Source: Cohnella algarum (lineage in GTDB: Bacteria; Bacillota; Bacilli; Paenibacillales; Paenibacillaceae). Taken from it: a DNA stretch of 64,000 bases. The position numbers were made by a program, and so were the translations under genes. This document shows positions 21,414-30,425 of the stretch, piece after piece. The number at the start of each line of letters is the position of its first letter. The first letter of the stretch is position 1. The stretch spans positions 925,001 to 989,000 of the forward strand of contig NZ_JAFHKM010000002.1 in assembly GCF_016937515.1 (NCBI RefSeq), given 5' to 3'. The notes under the pieces were generated by a model, which was not told the origin of the DNA, searched no databases, and saw only the letters and a list, made by a program, of their open reading frames with translations.

Positions 21414-22121
21414 CTATGAGCCCGACGCCGCTTCCCGTCTCCCGAAGACGAAATCGGCGAGCCGGACGACGCCGAGCAGCAAGAAGCAAAACGCCGCCGC
21501 CACAACCTCCAGCTGCAAAATGTACCAGGGCCATGGGGCCAGCAGATCCAGCAACGACCCGGTTGCCGGTTTGCGAGCGAGAAACATAAAGTTGGTCCCT
21601 TTCCACGCGTTGACGATGCCGGCGGGGATGGCAAGCAAATTCAACCAAACGAGCGCCCGGACGACGGACCGGACGGTCGGACGGAAGCCGGTGACGGCGG
21701 TCATGAACACGTTGGCCGCGATGATGGCGATATGCGCGATAAAAAAGTGGAAGTAGCGGAACTGCGGGAACGTTTCGTCGAGCGCCGGCGTCAGCATCGC
21801 CTGCAGCGCCCCGAGAATCCCCAGGAAAAAGGTAATCTCGTACAGCCTGTAGCTGGACGTCAGCAAAGTCGCGCAGGACAAGAAGACCATCATGCTGCAA
21901 AGCTGCAGCGGCAGCGACCCGAACGTCCAGGAATCCGTCAGAAAATAGGACGCCTGCAGCGACAGCTCGCTCGCCGCCAGGACGGCGGCAATCGTATAGG
22001 CGACCGCCTTGCTCGCGCCCGGCCGTCTCAGCCGCCCGCGAAAAACGACGATCGCGGCCACGGCCGCGGCGCAAGCGGCCATCGCCGCGACATGAGCAGC
22101 CGAAAACGCTTCGAATTCCAT
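21414..22121 (-). CDS. TIGR02206/YwaF family integral membrane protein
   Basis: A 235-residue protein with six or seven predicted transmembrane helices, carrying the family pattern LPLQLCSMMVFLSC (about residues 72-85), FRYFHFFIAHI and LLAIPAGIVNAWKGTNFMFL. Such proteins are widespread in Bacillales (YwaF) and have no established function. The ATG at 22121 follows a GGGGGG stretch; upstream in-frame starts would run into the pyk terminator and are rejected. It lies downstream of pyk on the same strand but behind a strong terminator. Confidence 0.8.
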   Translation of the reverse strand: MEFEAFSAAHVAAMAACAAAVAAIVVFRGRLRRPGASKAVAYTIAAVLAASELSLQASYFLTDSWTFGSLPLQLCSMMVFLSCATLLTSSYRLYEITFFLGILGALQAMLTPALDETFPQFRYFHFFIAHIAIIAANVFMTAVTGFRPTVRSVVRALVWLNLLAIPAGIVNAWKGTNFMFLARKPATGSLLDLLAPWPWYILQLEVVAAAFCFLLLGVVRLADFVFGRREAASGS

Positions 22122-22215
22122 CCTGAACGCCCCCCGTGTTCCCGGATTGAAAGCCTCTTTCTCTATTATCCCCATTGTAAAAAAGAGGAAGCGAAATGAA
22201 CAGGGCAAAAAGAAC

Positions 22216-22260
22216 GCAAAAAGCTCCCGGAACCGCCGCAAAGCGGCGGCGCCCGGAAGC
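22216..22260 (-). terminator. Terminator of pyk
   Basis: Minus-strand hairpin GCTTCCGGGCGCCGCCGC / GCGGCGGTTCCGGGAGC with loop TTT, followed by TTTTTG. Confidence 0.9.
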
Positions 22261-22295
22261 CGGTTCATCCCGTATGAAATTAACGGGGCGAATGG

Positions 22296-23711
22296 TTAAA
22301 CCTGTTGAACTTTAATGAGGTTCGTCGTTCCCGACTGACCGAACGGCACGCCGGCGGAGATGACGATCGTGTCGCCCGGCTTCACGACGTCCGTTTGCAG
22401 CGCTCCGCGGACGGCGGACTCGAACATTTCGTCCGTCGTCGAGACGGCGCCGCTCTTGACCGGAATGACGCCGGACAGCAGGCTGATTTTGGACAGCACC
22501 TTTTCATGCTGCGAGATGGCGATGATCGGCGCCTGCGGCCGGTACTTGGACACCATGCGGGCGGTAAAGCCGCTTTCGGTGGCCGCGACGATGGCCGCCG
22601 CATTCAGCTCAAGCGAAGCGCTGACCGCGCTTTGGCTGATGATTTCCGTCGTGTTCGTCGCGTGATGGGCGATCTTTTTGTGGAACTGCTCTTTGTAGTC
22701 GATCATGCCCTCCGCTTTTTTCGCGATCGTCGCCATCGTCCGTACGGACAGGACCGGATATTTGCCGGCGGCCGATTCTCCCGACAGCATGACGACGTCG
22801 GCTCCCTGAAGCACCGCGTTGGACACGTCGCTGACTTCCGCCCGGGTCGGACGGGGGTTCACCTGCATCGACTCCAGCATGTGGGTCGCGACGATGACCG
22901 GTTTGCCCGCGAGGTTGCACTTTTCGATCATTTCCCGCTGAATGAGCGGCACGTCCTCGATCGGAACTTCGACGCCCAGGTCGCCGCGGGCGACCATAAT
23001 GCCGTCGGACGCTTCGATGATCGCGTCGAGGTTCGCCACGCCCTCTTCGTTTTCGATTTTCGAAATGATCTGGACGTGGCCGGCGTTGTTTTCCTCCAGA
23101 ATGCGGCGGATTTCCAAAATATCTTCGGCTTTGCGGACGAAGGACGCCGCGATCATTTCCACATTATGCTTGAGTCCGAAATGAATATGCTGAACGTCCC
23201 GCTCGGTCACGCCCGGCAGCGACGTTTTGATGCCCGGCAGATTGACGCCTTTTCTCGGCTTGAGCGTGCCGCCGTTGACAATGCGGCAAGCAATTTCGGT
23301 CCCCTCAACCCGCAAAACCGTCAAGTCCACGAGCCCGTCGTCGATCAAAATCCGGTCGCCCGCTTTGACATCGTTCGGCAGATCCGCATAGTTGACCGGC
23401 AGCCGAGCGGAATCTCCGAGCACTTCCTCCGTCGTCAGAACGAGCTCTTCGCCCGCCTTCAGCTCGCAGGAAGCTTCCTTCAGCTTGCCGATCCGAACCT
23501 CGGGACCTTTGATATCCATCATGATCGGAACGAATGTATTCAGGTCGCGAGCGGCCTGGCGGATTTTGTCGATCCGGCCGGCATGGTCCTCGAGCTCGCC
23601 ATGAGCCATATTCAAGCGGGCTACCGTCATCCCCGCCTCGATCATCTCTTTCAGGATGCTTACGTCCTCGCACGCGGGTCCCATCGTGCAAATGATTTTC
23701 GTTTTGCGCAT
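22296..23711 (-). CDS. pyk: Pyruvate kinase, short form
   Basis: A 471-residue glycolytic enzyme converting PEP and ADP to pyruvate and ATP. It has the TIM barrel with an inserted beta domain (about 70-170), the active-site KIENEEGVANL segment, MVARGDLGVEVP and the allosteric C domain. It lacks the extra C-terminal PEP-utiliser-like domain present in the ~585-residue Bacillus Pyk. The usual ATQMLxSM reads ATHMLESM and GPEIR reads GPEVR, which suggests a second pyruvate kinase or a divergent one. GAGGAGG lies 11 bases before the ATG. It is divergent from the AraC-type regulator. Confidence 0.93.
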   Translation of the reverse strand: MRKTKIICTMGPACEDVSILKEMIEAGMTVARLNMAHGELEDHAGRIDKIRQAARDLNTFVPIMMDIKGPEVRIGKLKEASCELKAGEELVLTTEEVLGDSARLPVNYADLPNDVKAGDRILIDDGLVDLTVLRVEGTEIACRIVNGGTLKPRKGVNLPGIKTSLPGVTERDVQHIHFGLKHNVEMIAASFVRKAEDILEIRRILEENNAGHVQIISKIENEEGVANLDAIIEASDGIMVARGDLGVEVPIEDVPLIQREMIEKCNLAGKPVIVATHMLESMQVNPRPTRAEVSDVSNAVLQGADVVMLSGESAAGKYPVLSVRTMATIAKKAEGMIDYKEQFHKKIAHHATNTTEIISQSAVSASLELNAAAIVAATESGFTARMVSKYRPQAPIIAISQHEKVLSKISLLSGVIPVKSGAVSTTDEMFESAVRGALQTDVVKPGDTIVISAGVPFGQSGTTNLIKVQQV

Positions 23712-23821
23712 GATTGTCCAGTCCTCCTCGTCATACCGCTATTGTACGACGAAAGTTCGGCATGAACTATGAAAAATAGTATAATGAATGAAAAATGGTA
23801 TGCTTCGGGAGGACGTTCTTT

Positions 23822-24603
23822 TTGCTAAAAATCGAGGAATTTCGCCAGGACAGCGGCTTCGATTGGTACGAGGAAGGCGGCGCCGCGCGGGATACGCATT
23901 ATGCCGGCCTGGCCACTTACGGGAAGTGCGTTTATTGGGCGGAGGACGAAAAGTATATTTTGGAAAAGGGCGAGCTTCTCCTCATCCCCCGAATGCCGCG
24001 TTTTACGGAAAAAGCATTCCGTCCGTCCTGCACACGAAGTTCGCCGTTCGGTTTTCCGTTCCGGACGCCGAAGCGAAACTTCCGATCCTGAACGTTCGGA
24101 AGCCGCTGAAGCTGAAGCTGGGCGGATACGATTTGATTCACGACCGGGTGCGCGAGGCCTGGAGCCAGTGGCAGGAGCATCCGCCCTATTACGAGACGAT
24201 GGCGGGGGCGCTGCTGACGGAAGCGCTCGTCCATTTCAACCGGGAGCGGGATCGGGGCGCCGTTCCCTCCGAAAAGCATCGTCATGCGGAAGTGATGAAG
24301 GAATACATTCATAAACATTACCGCGAAAAAGTGACGAAGCAGGAGCTTGGCGAAGCGATCAAAAAAACGCCCAACTACGCGGCGGCCCTGTTCCGCGAGG
24401 TGACGAACCAGACGATCAGCGAATACGTGCATCGGCAGCGGATCAAAACCGCCGTCTATTTGCTGACCGAATCTAGGCTGACGATCGGCGAAATCGCCGC
24501 CTTCGTCGGCTACGGCGACGTTTCGTATTTTTTCCGCCTGTTCAAGCGGATCACGGGGAAATCGCCTTCCGAAATCGCGGACGATCGGCGTCATGGCGTT
24601 TAA
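23822..24603 (+). pseudogene. AraC-family regulator, one frameshift
   Basis: With one base restored in the C run at 23986-23990, the gene reads as a 260-residue AraC-type regulator. It starts at a TTG (23822) 9 bases after GGGAGG: LKIEEFRQDSGFDWYEEGG. An N-terminal cupin-like sensor (about 1-130, with YILEKGELLLIPP then NAAFYGKSIPSV) is followed by two HTH motifs (about 160-255, with LTIGEIAAFVGYGDVSYFFRLFKRITGKSP). A -10 TATAAT lies at 23779-23784. The gap removes one C from a six-C run, so it may be a sequencing error; if real, the sensor and DNA-binding domains are uncoupled. Confidence 0.8.
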
Positions 24604-24680
24604 AAATCGCCCGAAAGCGGGTAACTTTTCGCACGGCTCGTTCGTCCCGATTCTTCGTCGGGAACGGTGACTGCCTGGCG

Positions 24681-25718
24681 CTAACGCAAATTCGAAGCCG
24701 CGGCGGCGCGGGCGGCGATACGCTTCGCGTAAGCGATCGTATGGACGGCCCGCTCCGGCTCGTGGTCGGCGGCCTGCGGCGACATGTCGGCCTCGTAAAA
24801 CCACGTCCGCAGCCCTTCGTCGATCGTCAGATCGATCTCCAGCTCGTCCAGCGGGAAATCGGAGCCGCCGTCCGCGCAAGCCGCGATTTCAAGGGCGAGA
24901 TGGCGGAGATGGCGCTCGATAAACGGATGCTGCTGCGGAAACCGTTCTTTCAGAAAGGGCTCCAGTTCGATCGTCCTTCCGTTGCGGCCGCGACTGTTGC
25001 TCGCGACCGCCCCCGGTTGGCCGAGCCTCGGATAAATGCGGGTCACGGTCCATCCCCCTTCCCCGTTTCGCTGCGCGCGAATGCGGAAATCGAACGGTTC
25101 CCCTTTTTCCGTGACGCAGTTGATATACGGCTGGACCAAATACAGGCCGTTCCGGCCAAGGGCGCGGACGGCGCGATCCAGCATGGCAAAGTCCAGCTTC
25201 TGAAGCCTGAAGCCTTCCAGCCAGCGATAGTAAAGCCCGTCGGCTTCGACCGCGACGATGCCTTCCCCCTGACGCCCGTTGTCCGGCTTCAGCACTACGC
25301 GTCCGTACGCTTCGAGCGCCCGCAGCACGTCCGACGCATCGCGCGCCGGCGCGGTCGGAATGAGCAGTCCCCTCAGACTGTCCGATCTTTGCAGCAGCTC
25401 CATCGTGCGCAGCTTCCCCTGAATCGCATGCGACGCAAAGGTCACTCTCCGGCTCAGGCTTTGCTCGATCGGCGAGCGGTCGGCCGGCGGCCTCGGCTGC
25501 TCGTCGATGACGACCGAAGGAAGCGGCAGCTCCCTTTCCGTCCATCGTCCCCTCTCGAACGTTTGGCCTTTGACGAGATTCCGCTTCAGGTCCACCCCTT
25601 TTTCATCGAAAAAAACGAGCTGAACGTGCTGCCGGACCGCTTCGGCCGCAAGCGCTTCGAGCCGTTTGCCCGGTAGCCGCTCGAGGGGAGATTCCGGGTA
25701 ATAGACGCCGATTAACAC
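24681..25718 (-). CDS. YheC/YheD family ATP-grasp, spore-coat-associated protein
   Basis: A 345-residue protein of the YheC/YheD family, which has an ATP-grasp fold and is associated with the endospore coat in Bacillus. Visible features are the N-terminal Rossmann-like region (about 1-100), the ATP-grasp lysine in GRVVLKPDNGRQGEG (about 138-152), YLVQPYI, FDFRIRAQRNGEGGW and the metal-binding DLTIDEGLRTWFYEAD near the end. The start is GTG at 25718, 11 bases after AAGGAG. The substrate is unknown. It supports an endospore-forming host. Confidence 0.85.
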   Translation of the reverse strand: MLIGVYYPESPLERLPGKRLEALAAEAVRQHVQLVFFDEKGVDLKRNLVKGQTFERGRWTERELPLPSVVIDEQPRPPADRSPIEQSLSRRVTFASHAIQGKLRTMELLQRSDSLRGLLIPTAPARDASDVLRALEAYGRVVLKPDNGRQGEGIVAVEADGLYYRWLEGFRLQKLDFAMLDRAVRALGRNGLYLVQPYINCVTEKGEPFDFRIRAQRNGEGGWTVTRIYPRLGQPGAVASNSRGRNGRTIELEPFLKERFPQQHPFIERHLRHLALEIAACADGGSDFPLDELEIDLTIDEGLRTWFYEADMSPQAADHEPERAVHTIAYAKRIAARAAAASNLR

Positions 25719-25813
25719 GGTAGGGTCCTCTCCTTGAACTCTTTTAACGAGTCATGATAGCAGACCCCGCTTAAAAGATACTTAACATGCGTCCACGCAC
25801 GCCTCGGCGCGCG

Positions 25814-27889
25814 TCAGGCTTCCAGCAGCGCGGCCGCCAGCTGGGTGCGGTTTTTCAGCCCGTATTTGGACAGCATCGAATTGACGTGCTTTTTGACGGC
25901 GGCTTCGCTGATAAACAGCGAGGAGGCGATCTCCGCGTTCGTGTACCCTTGCGCCAGCAGCCCGGCGACCTCGCGCTCCCGTTCGGTCAGGCCGCCGTGC
26001 TTTTCCGGCATCGGCATCGGCGGCGTAGAAACGCGTTCGCTTCCGGCCGCTTTTTCGCCGGTCAGACGGCAAATGTAGTCGTACAGCCGATGCTGCCTCG
26101 TATCGAGTACGTACGTCGGCGAGGGATCGTCCCCGCCGTAATCCGCATGCTCCGCCCCGGGAAAAACGTCAAATCCGAGGCTGAGCTTGGCCAGGCGATA
26201 GTAGTCGTGCGGAGGCGGCGATTCGATGAGCAGGCATCCGCTCAACAGCCGTTCGAACACCGCATGAAGCGAATCCGCGCGATACGTCTCCTCGCCCAAA
26301 TCCTCGACGTCCATCGCATAGACGTACCAGGTGTCGGCGGGCGCTTCCGCCGCCTGCAGCCTGCGTTTTTCCGCCTCGGGCAGCGCCGCGAAATACGCCC
26401 GCGAAACTTTCGCTTCCGCCAGCAGCCCGAACGTCCGGGCATAGACCGGGACGATCGCGAACAGGCCGACGACGCGCCCATCCCTCCCCCGCAGCAGCCG
26501 GACCGCGTCGGGACTCGCCCGGCAAAGCTCATCCAGCGGCGGGAGCAGCTCCAGCCGGCTCCTGTCCACGGCGGACGGGAGCGCGAACCGGAACATCCGG
26601 CCGGATAACGGATCGGAGCACCGGACCTTGCGCGTTTCGTTCATTTGCAGCCGGCGCCGCACGTACGCTTTCGCTTCCTCCCGATTAAACTCGTCGAGCG
26701 GCTCGGTAAAATGGTTCGTCTCCCATACCTGCCGGTAATGCGCGCGCAAAACGGGATTGCCCGAACGATGCAGCAGCTCGGCAAGCGGGCGCAGAATCGA
26801 TTCGCCGCTGGCCAGCCCGCGTTCGACGAGCCCCCGGTAATAGCGCATCGCTCTCGCTTCGTACGAGGCGAACGTGTTCGGCCTTCTTTTCCGAAAGCTC
26901 CGGCGAATCGTTTCGCGGACGAGCTCGTGAATATGCCAGCCGCCTTCCGAAGCGGCGACGAACGACAGCCCGATCAGCTCCTCGAACAGGTCGTCGGGCA
27001 CCGTTTTTTCGGTCAATTCCCCCAACAGCTCCTGCTGGAACGTAAACACGGTCGACGCCGCGTAGACGAGCGTTTTCAGCTCTTCTCCCCTTACCTCCCG
27101 CATCCAATCGTCCAACAGTTGCTCCAGCGATTCGTCGATGGACAGGGAATTCGAAGACGGCGGCCGGTCCGGACGTTCCTCCGCGCTGACCGGCGTAAGC
27201 AGCGACAAGGCCAGCGGATGGCCTAACGTTTTGAGCCAGATCGTATCGACCTTGGCTTCGTCCGCGATGCCCCATTTTCCCAAGTACTCCCTTATGTCCT
27301 CGTAGGACAACTCGGCAAGCGGCAAGCGAACGACGAGCCGCTTCCAGGCGGGAAGATGCTTCCAGGGCCCTTCGAGCGGATGGCGGCCGGCAACGACGAC
27401 CAAAATGTTCGCGTGCAGCCGCGGCAGCAGCATCGTCCGCAGCCAGTAGTCGAGGTCTCCCATTTCTTCATAGCTGTCAAAAGCCAATACGATACGCTGC
27501 CGGCCGGCGCGCTCGTTCAGGAGCGCGATGCAGCGTTCGCCCGCATCCGTCTCCGTCCGCGGCCCCGGGTCCCGCTCCGGCTCCGCCCGTTCGGATTCCG
27601 CCAATCGCCCGATCATTTCGCGGCAGAAGGACTCGGGCTTTGGGGCCGTATAACGGGCATCCACCGTAATCTGCAGCGCCCCGTGCCGCTCCGCAATGGC
27701 CGCATACCGGCTCAGCAGCAGCGTTTTGCCGATTCCGGCCGTTCCGTACACATTCAAAATGCGCTCGACGGTTTCGTTCAGCCGGGTCAGACAGCGTTCG
27801 AAAAACGCCGTTTCAAACGAGCGCCCGACAAAATCCTTCTCCATGAAACGGCCGAATCGTTCCCCGATCGTCTGTGCCACGACCTGCAC
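25814..27889 (-). CDS. STAND ATPase with C-terminal LuxR-type HTH
   Basis: A 691-residue regulator of the MalT-like type. It has a nucleotide-binding domain with Walker A GTAGIGKT (residues 49-56) and a Walker B-like IVLAFDSYEEMGD, then a helical region to about 350, an unassigned middle region (about 400-600) and a LuxR/GerE HTH at the C terminus (GGLTEREREVAGLLAQGYTN to LAAALLEA, about 630-691). These proteins switch between ADP- and ATP-bound states to activate transcription. The effector is unknown. The start is uncertain: GTG at 27889 or ATG at 27844, neither with a strong ribosome-binding site. It is divergent from ilvB. Confidence 0.85.
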   Translation of the reverse strand: MQVVAQTIGERFGRFMEKDFVGRSFETAFFERCLTRLNETVERILNVYGTAGIGKTLLLSRYAAIAERHGALQITVDARYTAPKPESFCREMIGRLAESERAEPERDPGPRTETDAGERCIALLNERAGRQRIVLAFDSYEEMGDLDYWLRTMLLPRLHANILVVVAGRHPLEGPWKHLPAWKRLVVRLPLAELSYEDIREYLGKWGIADEAKVDTIWLKTLGHPLALSLLTPVSAEERPDRPPSSNSLSIDESLEQLLDDWMREVRGEELKTLVYAASTVFTFQQELLGELTEKTVPDDLFEELIGLSFVAASEGGWHIHELVRETIRRSFRKRRPNTFASYEARAMRYYRGLVERGLASGESILRPLAELLHRSGNPVLRAHYRQVWETNHFTEPLDEFNREEAKAYVRRRLQMNETRKVRCSDPLSGRMFRFALPSAVDRSRLELLPPLDELCRASPDAVRLLRGRDGRVVGLFAIVPVYARTFGLLAEAKVSRAYFAALPEAEKRRLQAAEAPADTWYVYAMDVEDLGEETYRADSLHAVFERLLSGCLLIESPPPHDYYRLAKLSLGFDVFPGAEHADYGGDDPSPTYVLDTRQHRLYDYICRLTGEKAAGSERVSTPPMPMPEKHGGLTEREREVAGLLAQGYTNAEIASSLFISEAAVKKHVNSMLSKYGLKNRTQLAAALLEA

Positions 27890-28001
27890 CCCATCCGATT
27901 TTTATCGAAAAGTATACTATCAAAGTAACCGAAAGGATAGCCTCTTTTCCACCCCTTTCATGTTACCTTAACGAAAGAATGGATTGAAGGAGGCAGCGAA
28001 A

Positions 28002-29747
28002 ATGACAGACGAACATTGGCTCGACGAAGAGACGAAAAAACGGCTGCGGCAGCCGGACCCGGTGTCGGGCTCGGAAATTTTGCTCCGCATGCTGCTGCTG
28101 GAAGGCGTCAGGTGCGTATTCGGCTACCCGGGAGGAGCCGTTCTTTATATTTACGATGCGATGCACGGAAATCCGGATTTCCGCCATTTGCTGACGCGGC
28201 ACGAGCAAGGGGCGATTCACGCGGCGGACGGCTACGCGCGGTCGACGGGGCGGACGGGCGTCTGCCTCGCCACTTCCGGACCGGGAGCGGCCAATCTCGT
28301 CACCGGCATCGCCACCGCGCACATGGACTCGGTGCCGCTGGTCGTCATTACCGGCAATGTGGCCACCTCGCTCATCGGCACCGACTCGTTTCAGGAGGCG
28401 GACATCGTCGGCATCACCCAGCCGATCACGAAGCACAGCTACTTCGTGCGCAACGTCGAGGATTTGGCGCGTACGATCAAGGAGGCTTTTTATATTGCCG
28501 GAACCGGCCGCAAAGGCCCGGTCCTGATCGACATCCCGAAGGACGTGTCGGCGGCCGTCACGGATTTCGCGTATCCGGAGGACGTCTCGATCCCCGGGTA
28601 CGATCCGGAGCCGCCGGTCGATTCGCTCTCGGTATCGAGGCTGGCCGAGGCGATTCGCGGCTCGCGGAAGCCGCTGCTGCTCGCCGGAGGCGGAATCGTG
28701 CAGGCCGGAGCGTCGGCCGAATTGGAGAAGCTCGCGGAAACGACCGGCATTCCGGTGACGACGACGCTGCTCGGGCTTGGCGGCTATCCCGGCGACCGGG
28801 AGTTGTGGCTCGGCATGCCCGGCATGCACGGAACGTATGCCGCCAACCAGGCGCTGCTGCAGTGCGATCTGCTCATCTCCGTCGGAGCCCGGTTCGACGA
28901 CCGCGTGACGATGAGGCTGGACGGGTTCGCGCCGAACGCGCGGATCGCCCACATCGATATCGACGCCGCCGAAATCGGCAAGCTCGTGCCGACGGCGATT
29001 CCCGTCATCGGCGACGCGAAACGGGCGCTGCGCGAGCTAAACGAACGGCTCGCCGGCTTTTCGTTCGACTTCTCGCCATGGACCGATTTTTTGAAAGGGT
29101 TGAAACAAACGCATCCCTTGCGCTACGCGGACGCGGAAACGCCGCTGAAGCCGCAGTATGTCATCGAAATGATCTCCCGTACGACGAACGGCGAAGCGAT
29201 CGTGACGACCGATGTCGGGCAGCATCAAATGTGGACGGCGCAATTTTACCGGTTCCGGCACCCCCGCTCGCTCCTTACGTCGGGCGGCCTCGGGACGATG
29301 GGCTTCGGGTTCCCGGCCGCGATCGGCGCCCAGATCGGCAATCCGGGGCGGACGGTCGTGTCCGTCAACGGAGACGGGGGCATGCAGATGTGCGCCCAGG
29401 AGCTGGCCATTTGCGCGATTCACCGGATCCCGGTCAAAATCGTCGTCATCAACAACGGCACGCTCGGCATGATCAAGCAATGGCAGGAGTTGATTTATGA
29501 AGGCCGCTTCAGCCATATCGACCTGTCGGGAAGCCCGGACTTCGTCAAGCTCGCCGAAGCGTACGGCGTCAAGGGGCTCCGGGCGGCATCCCGGTCCGAA
29601 GCCGAGCGGGCATGGCGCGAGGCGCTCGACACGCCGGGACCGGTGCTGATCGACTTCGTCGTCTCCCGGGACGAGCTGGTTTATCCGATGGTGCCCCAGG
29701 GCATGGCGCTGCAGGACATGATTCTGGGAGAGGAGGAAGGAGCATGA
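28002..29747 (+). CDS. ilvB: Acetolactate synthase large subunit
   Basis: A 581-residue ThDP-dependent enzyme for the first step of branched-chain amino acid synthesis, condensing pyruvate with pyruvate or 2-oxobutyrate. It has the catalytic Glu68 (TRHEQGAIHAADGYAR), the FAD/PYR and central domains, and the ThDP/Mg motif NGDGGMQMCAQEL to NNGTLGMIKQWQ. The ATG at 28002 is preceded by AAGGAGG with 8-base spacing. Its stop overlaps the ilvN start (ATGA). No ilvC, leuA or T-box leader accompanies it here; the upstream gap is only about 110 bases. Confidence 0.95.
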   Translation: MTDEHWLDEETKKRLRQPDPVSGSEILLRMLLLEGVRCVFGYPGGAVLYIYDAMHGNPDFRHLLTRHEQGAIHAADGYARSTGRTGVCLATSGPGAANLVTGIATAHMDSVPLVVITGNVATSLIGTDSFQEADIVGITQPITKHSYFVRNVEDLARTIKEAFYIAGTGRKGPVLIDIPKDVSAAVTDFAYPEDVSIPGYDPEPPVDSLSVSRLAEAIRGSRKPLLLAGGGIVQAGASAELEKLAETTGIPVTTTLLGLGGYPGDRELWLGMPGMHGTYAANQALLQCDLLISVGARFDDRVTMRLDGFAPNARIAHIDIDAAEIGKLVPTAIPVIGDAKRALRELNERLAGFSFDFSPWTDFLKGLKQTHPLRYADAETPLKPQYVIEMISRTTNGEAIVTTDVGQHQMWTAQFYRFRHPRSLLTSGGLGTMGFGFPAAIGAQIGNPGRTVVSVNGDGGMQMCAQELAICAIHRIPVKIVVINNGTLGMIKQWQELIYEGRFSHIDLSGSPDFVKLAEAYGVKGLRAASRSEAERAWREALDTPGPVLIDFVVSRDELVYPMVPQGMALQDMILGEEEGA

Positions 29748-30223
29748 GGGAAAAGCATTTCATTTCGGCGCTGGTCGCCGACCGGCCTGGCGTGCTGCAG
29801 CGGACGGCCGGGTTGTTTTCCCGGCGCGGCTACAACATCGACAGCGTCGCGATCGGATCGTGCGAACGCGAAGGGATGTCCCGGATCGTCGTGACGGTCG
29901 ACGGGGACGAGCCGCTCGTCGGCCAAATTTGCAGCCAGCTGCAGAAGCTGATCGACGTCATCGAGGTCCGGCATCTGAACCGGCACCCTTCCGTCGCCCG
30001 GGAGTTGATGCTCGTCAAACTGGCGGTTCGGCCGGACCAGCGAAACGAAGTGGGAGCGCTGGTCGACCGTTTCCGCTGCAGCATCATCGACGTCGGGGAA
30101 AGCTCCATGATCGTCCAATCCGTCGGCGAGCGCGAAAAAAACGAGGCGTTCCTTCGCCTGATTCAACCCTACGGCATATTGGAGATGACCCGAACCGGAG
30201 AAACGGCGATGACACGGGCGTAG
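29744..30223 (+). CDS. ilvN: Acetolactate synthase small (regulatory) subunit
   Basis: A 159-residue regulatory subunit with an N-terminal ACT domain (residues 4-75, HFISALVADRPGVLQRTAGLFSRRGYNI) and a C-terminal ALS_ss_C domain (about 83-156). It stimulates IlvB and gives valine feedback inhibition. Translation is coupled to ilvB through the 4-base ATGA overlap. Its last codons (MTRA, stop) are part of repeat array G, which runs into the rpiA 3' end. Confidence 0.94.
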   Translation: MREKHFISALVADRPGVLQRTAGLFSRRGYNIDSVAIGSCEREGMSRIVVTVDGDEPLVGQICSQLQKLIDVIEVRHLNRHPSVARELMLVKLAVRPDQRNEVGALVDRFRCSIIDVGESSMIVQSVGEREKNEAFLRLIQPYGILEMTRTGETAMTRA

Positions 30224-30425
30224 GCCTGCGGCGTCAGCCGGGCTTGACCTCCGATACGTCAATGACACGGGCACTGCGCTTGCGCCGTCAGCCCGGCTTG
30301 ACCTCCGAACGTCGATGGTTCGGGCACGACGCTGCGGCGTCAGCCGGGCTTGACCTCCGATACGTCGATAGCACGGACACGGCGCTTGAAGCGTCAGCCC
30401 GGCTTGACCTCCGATACGTCGATCG
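30209..30425. repeat. Array G: four 52-54 bp repeats joining the 3' ends of ilvN and rpiA
   Basis: Four copies contain the core gtcagccCGGcttgacctcc starting at 30233, 30287, 30339 and 30393 (steps 54, 52, 54). The first copy includes the last codons of ilvN (gatgacacggg), the last includes the final codons and stop of rpiA (IDVSEVKPG on the minus strand). The intermediate copies therefore carry decayed versions of both gene ends. The core GTCAgcc-cggcTTGAC is itself an imperfect palindrome. Confidence 0.85.

Noticed and set aside
27890..28001. T-box or leader-peptide attenuator before ilvB
   Set aside because: Only about 110 bases, no conserved T-box sequence, no run of branched-chain codons.
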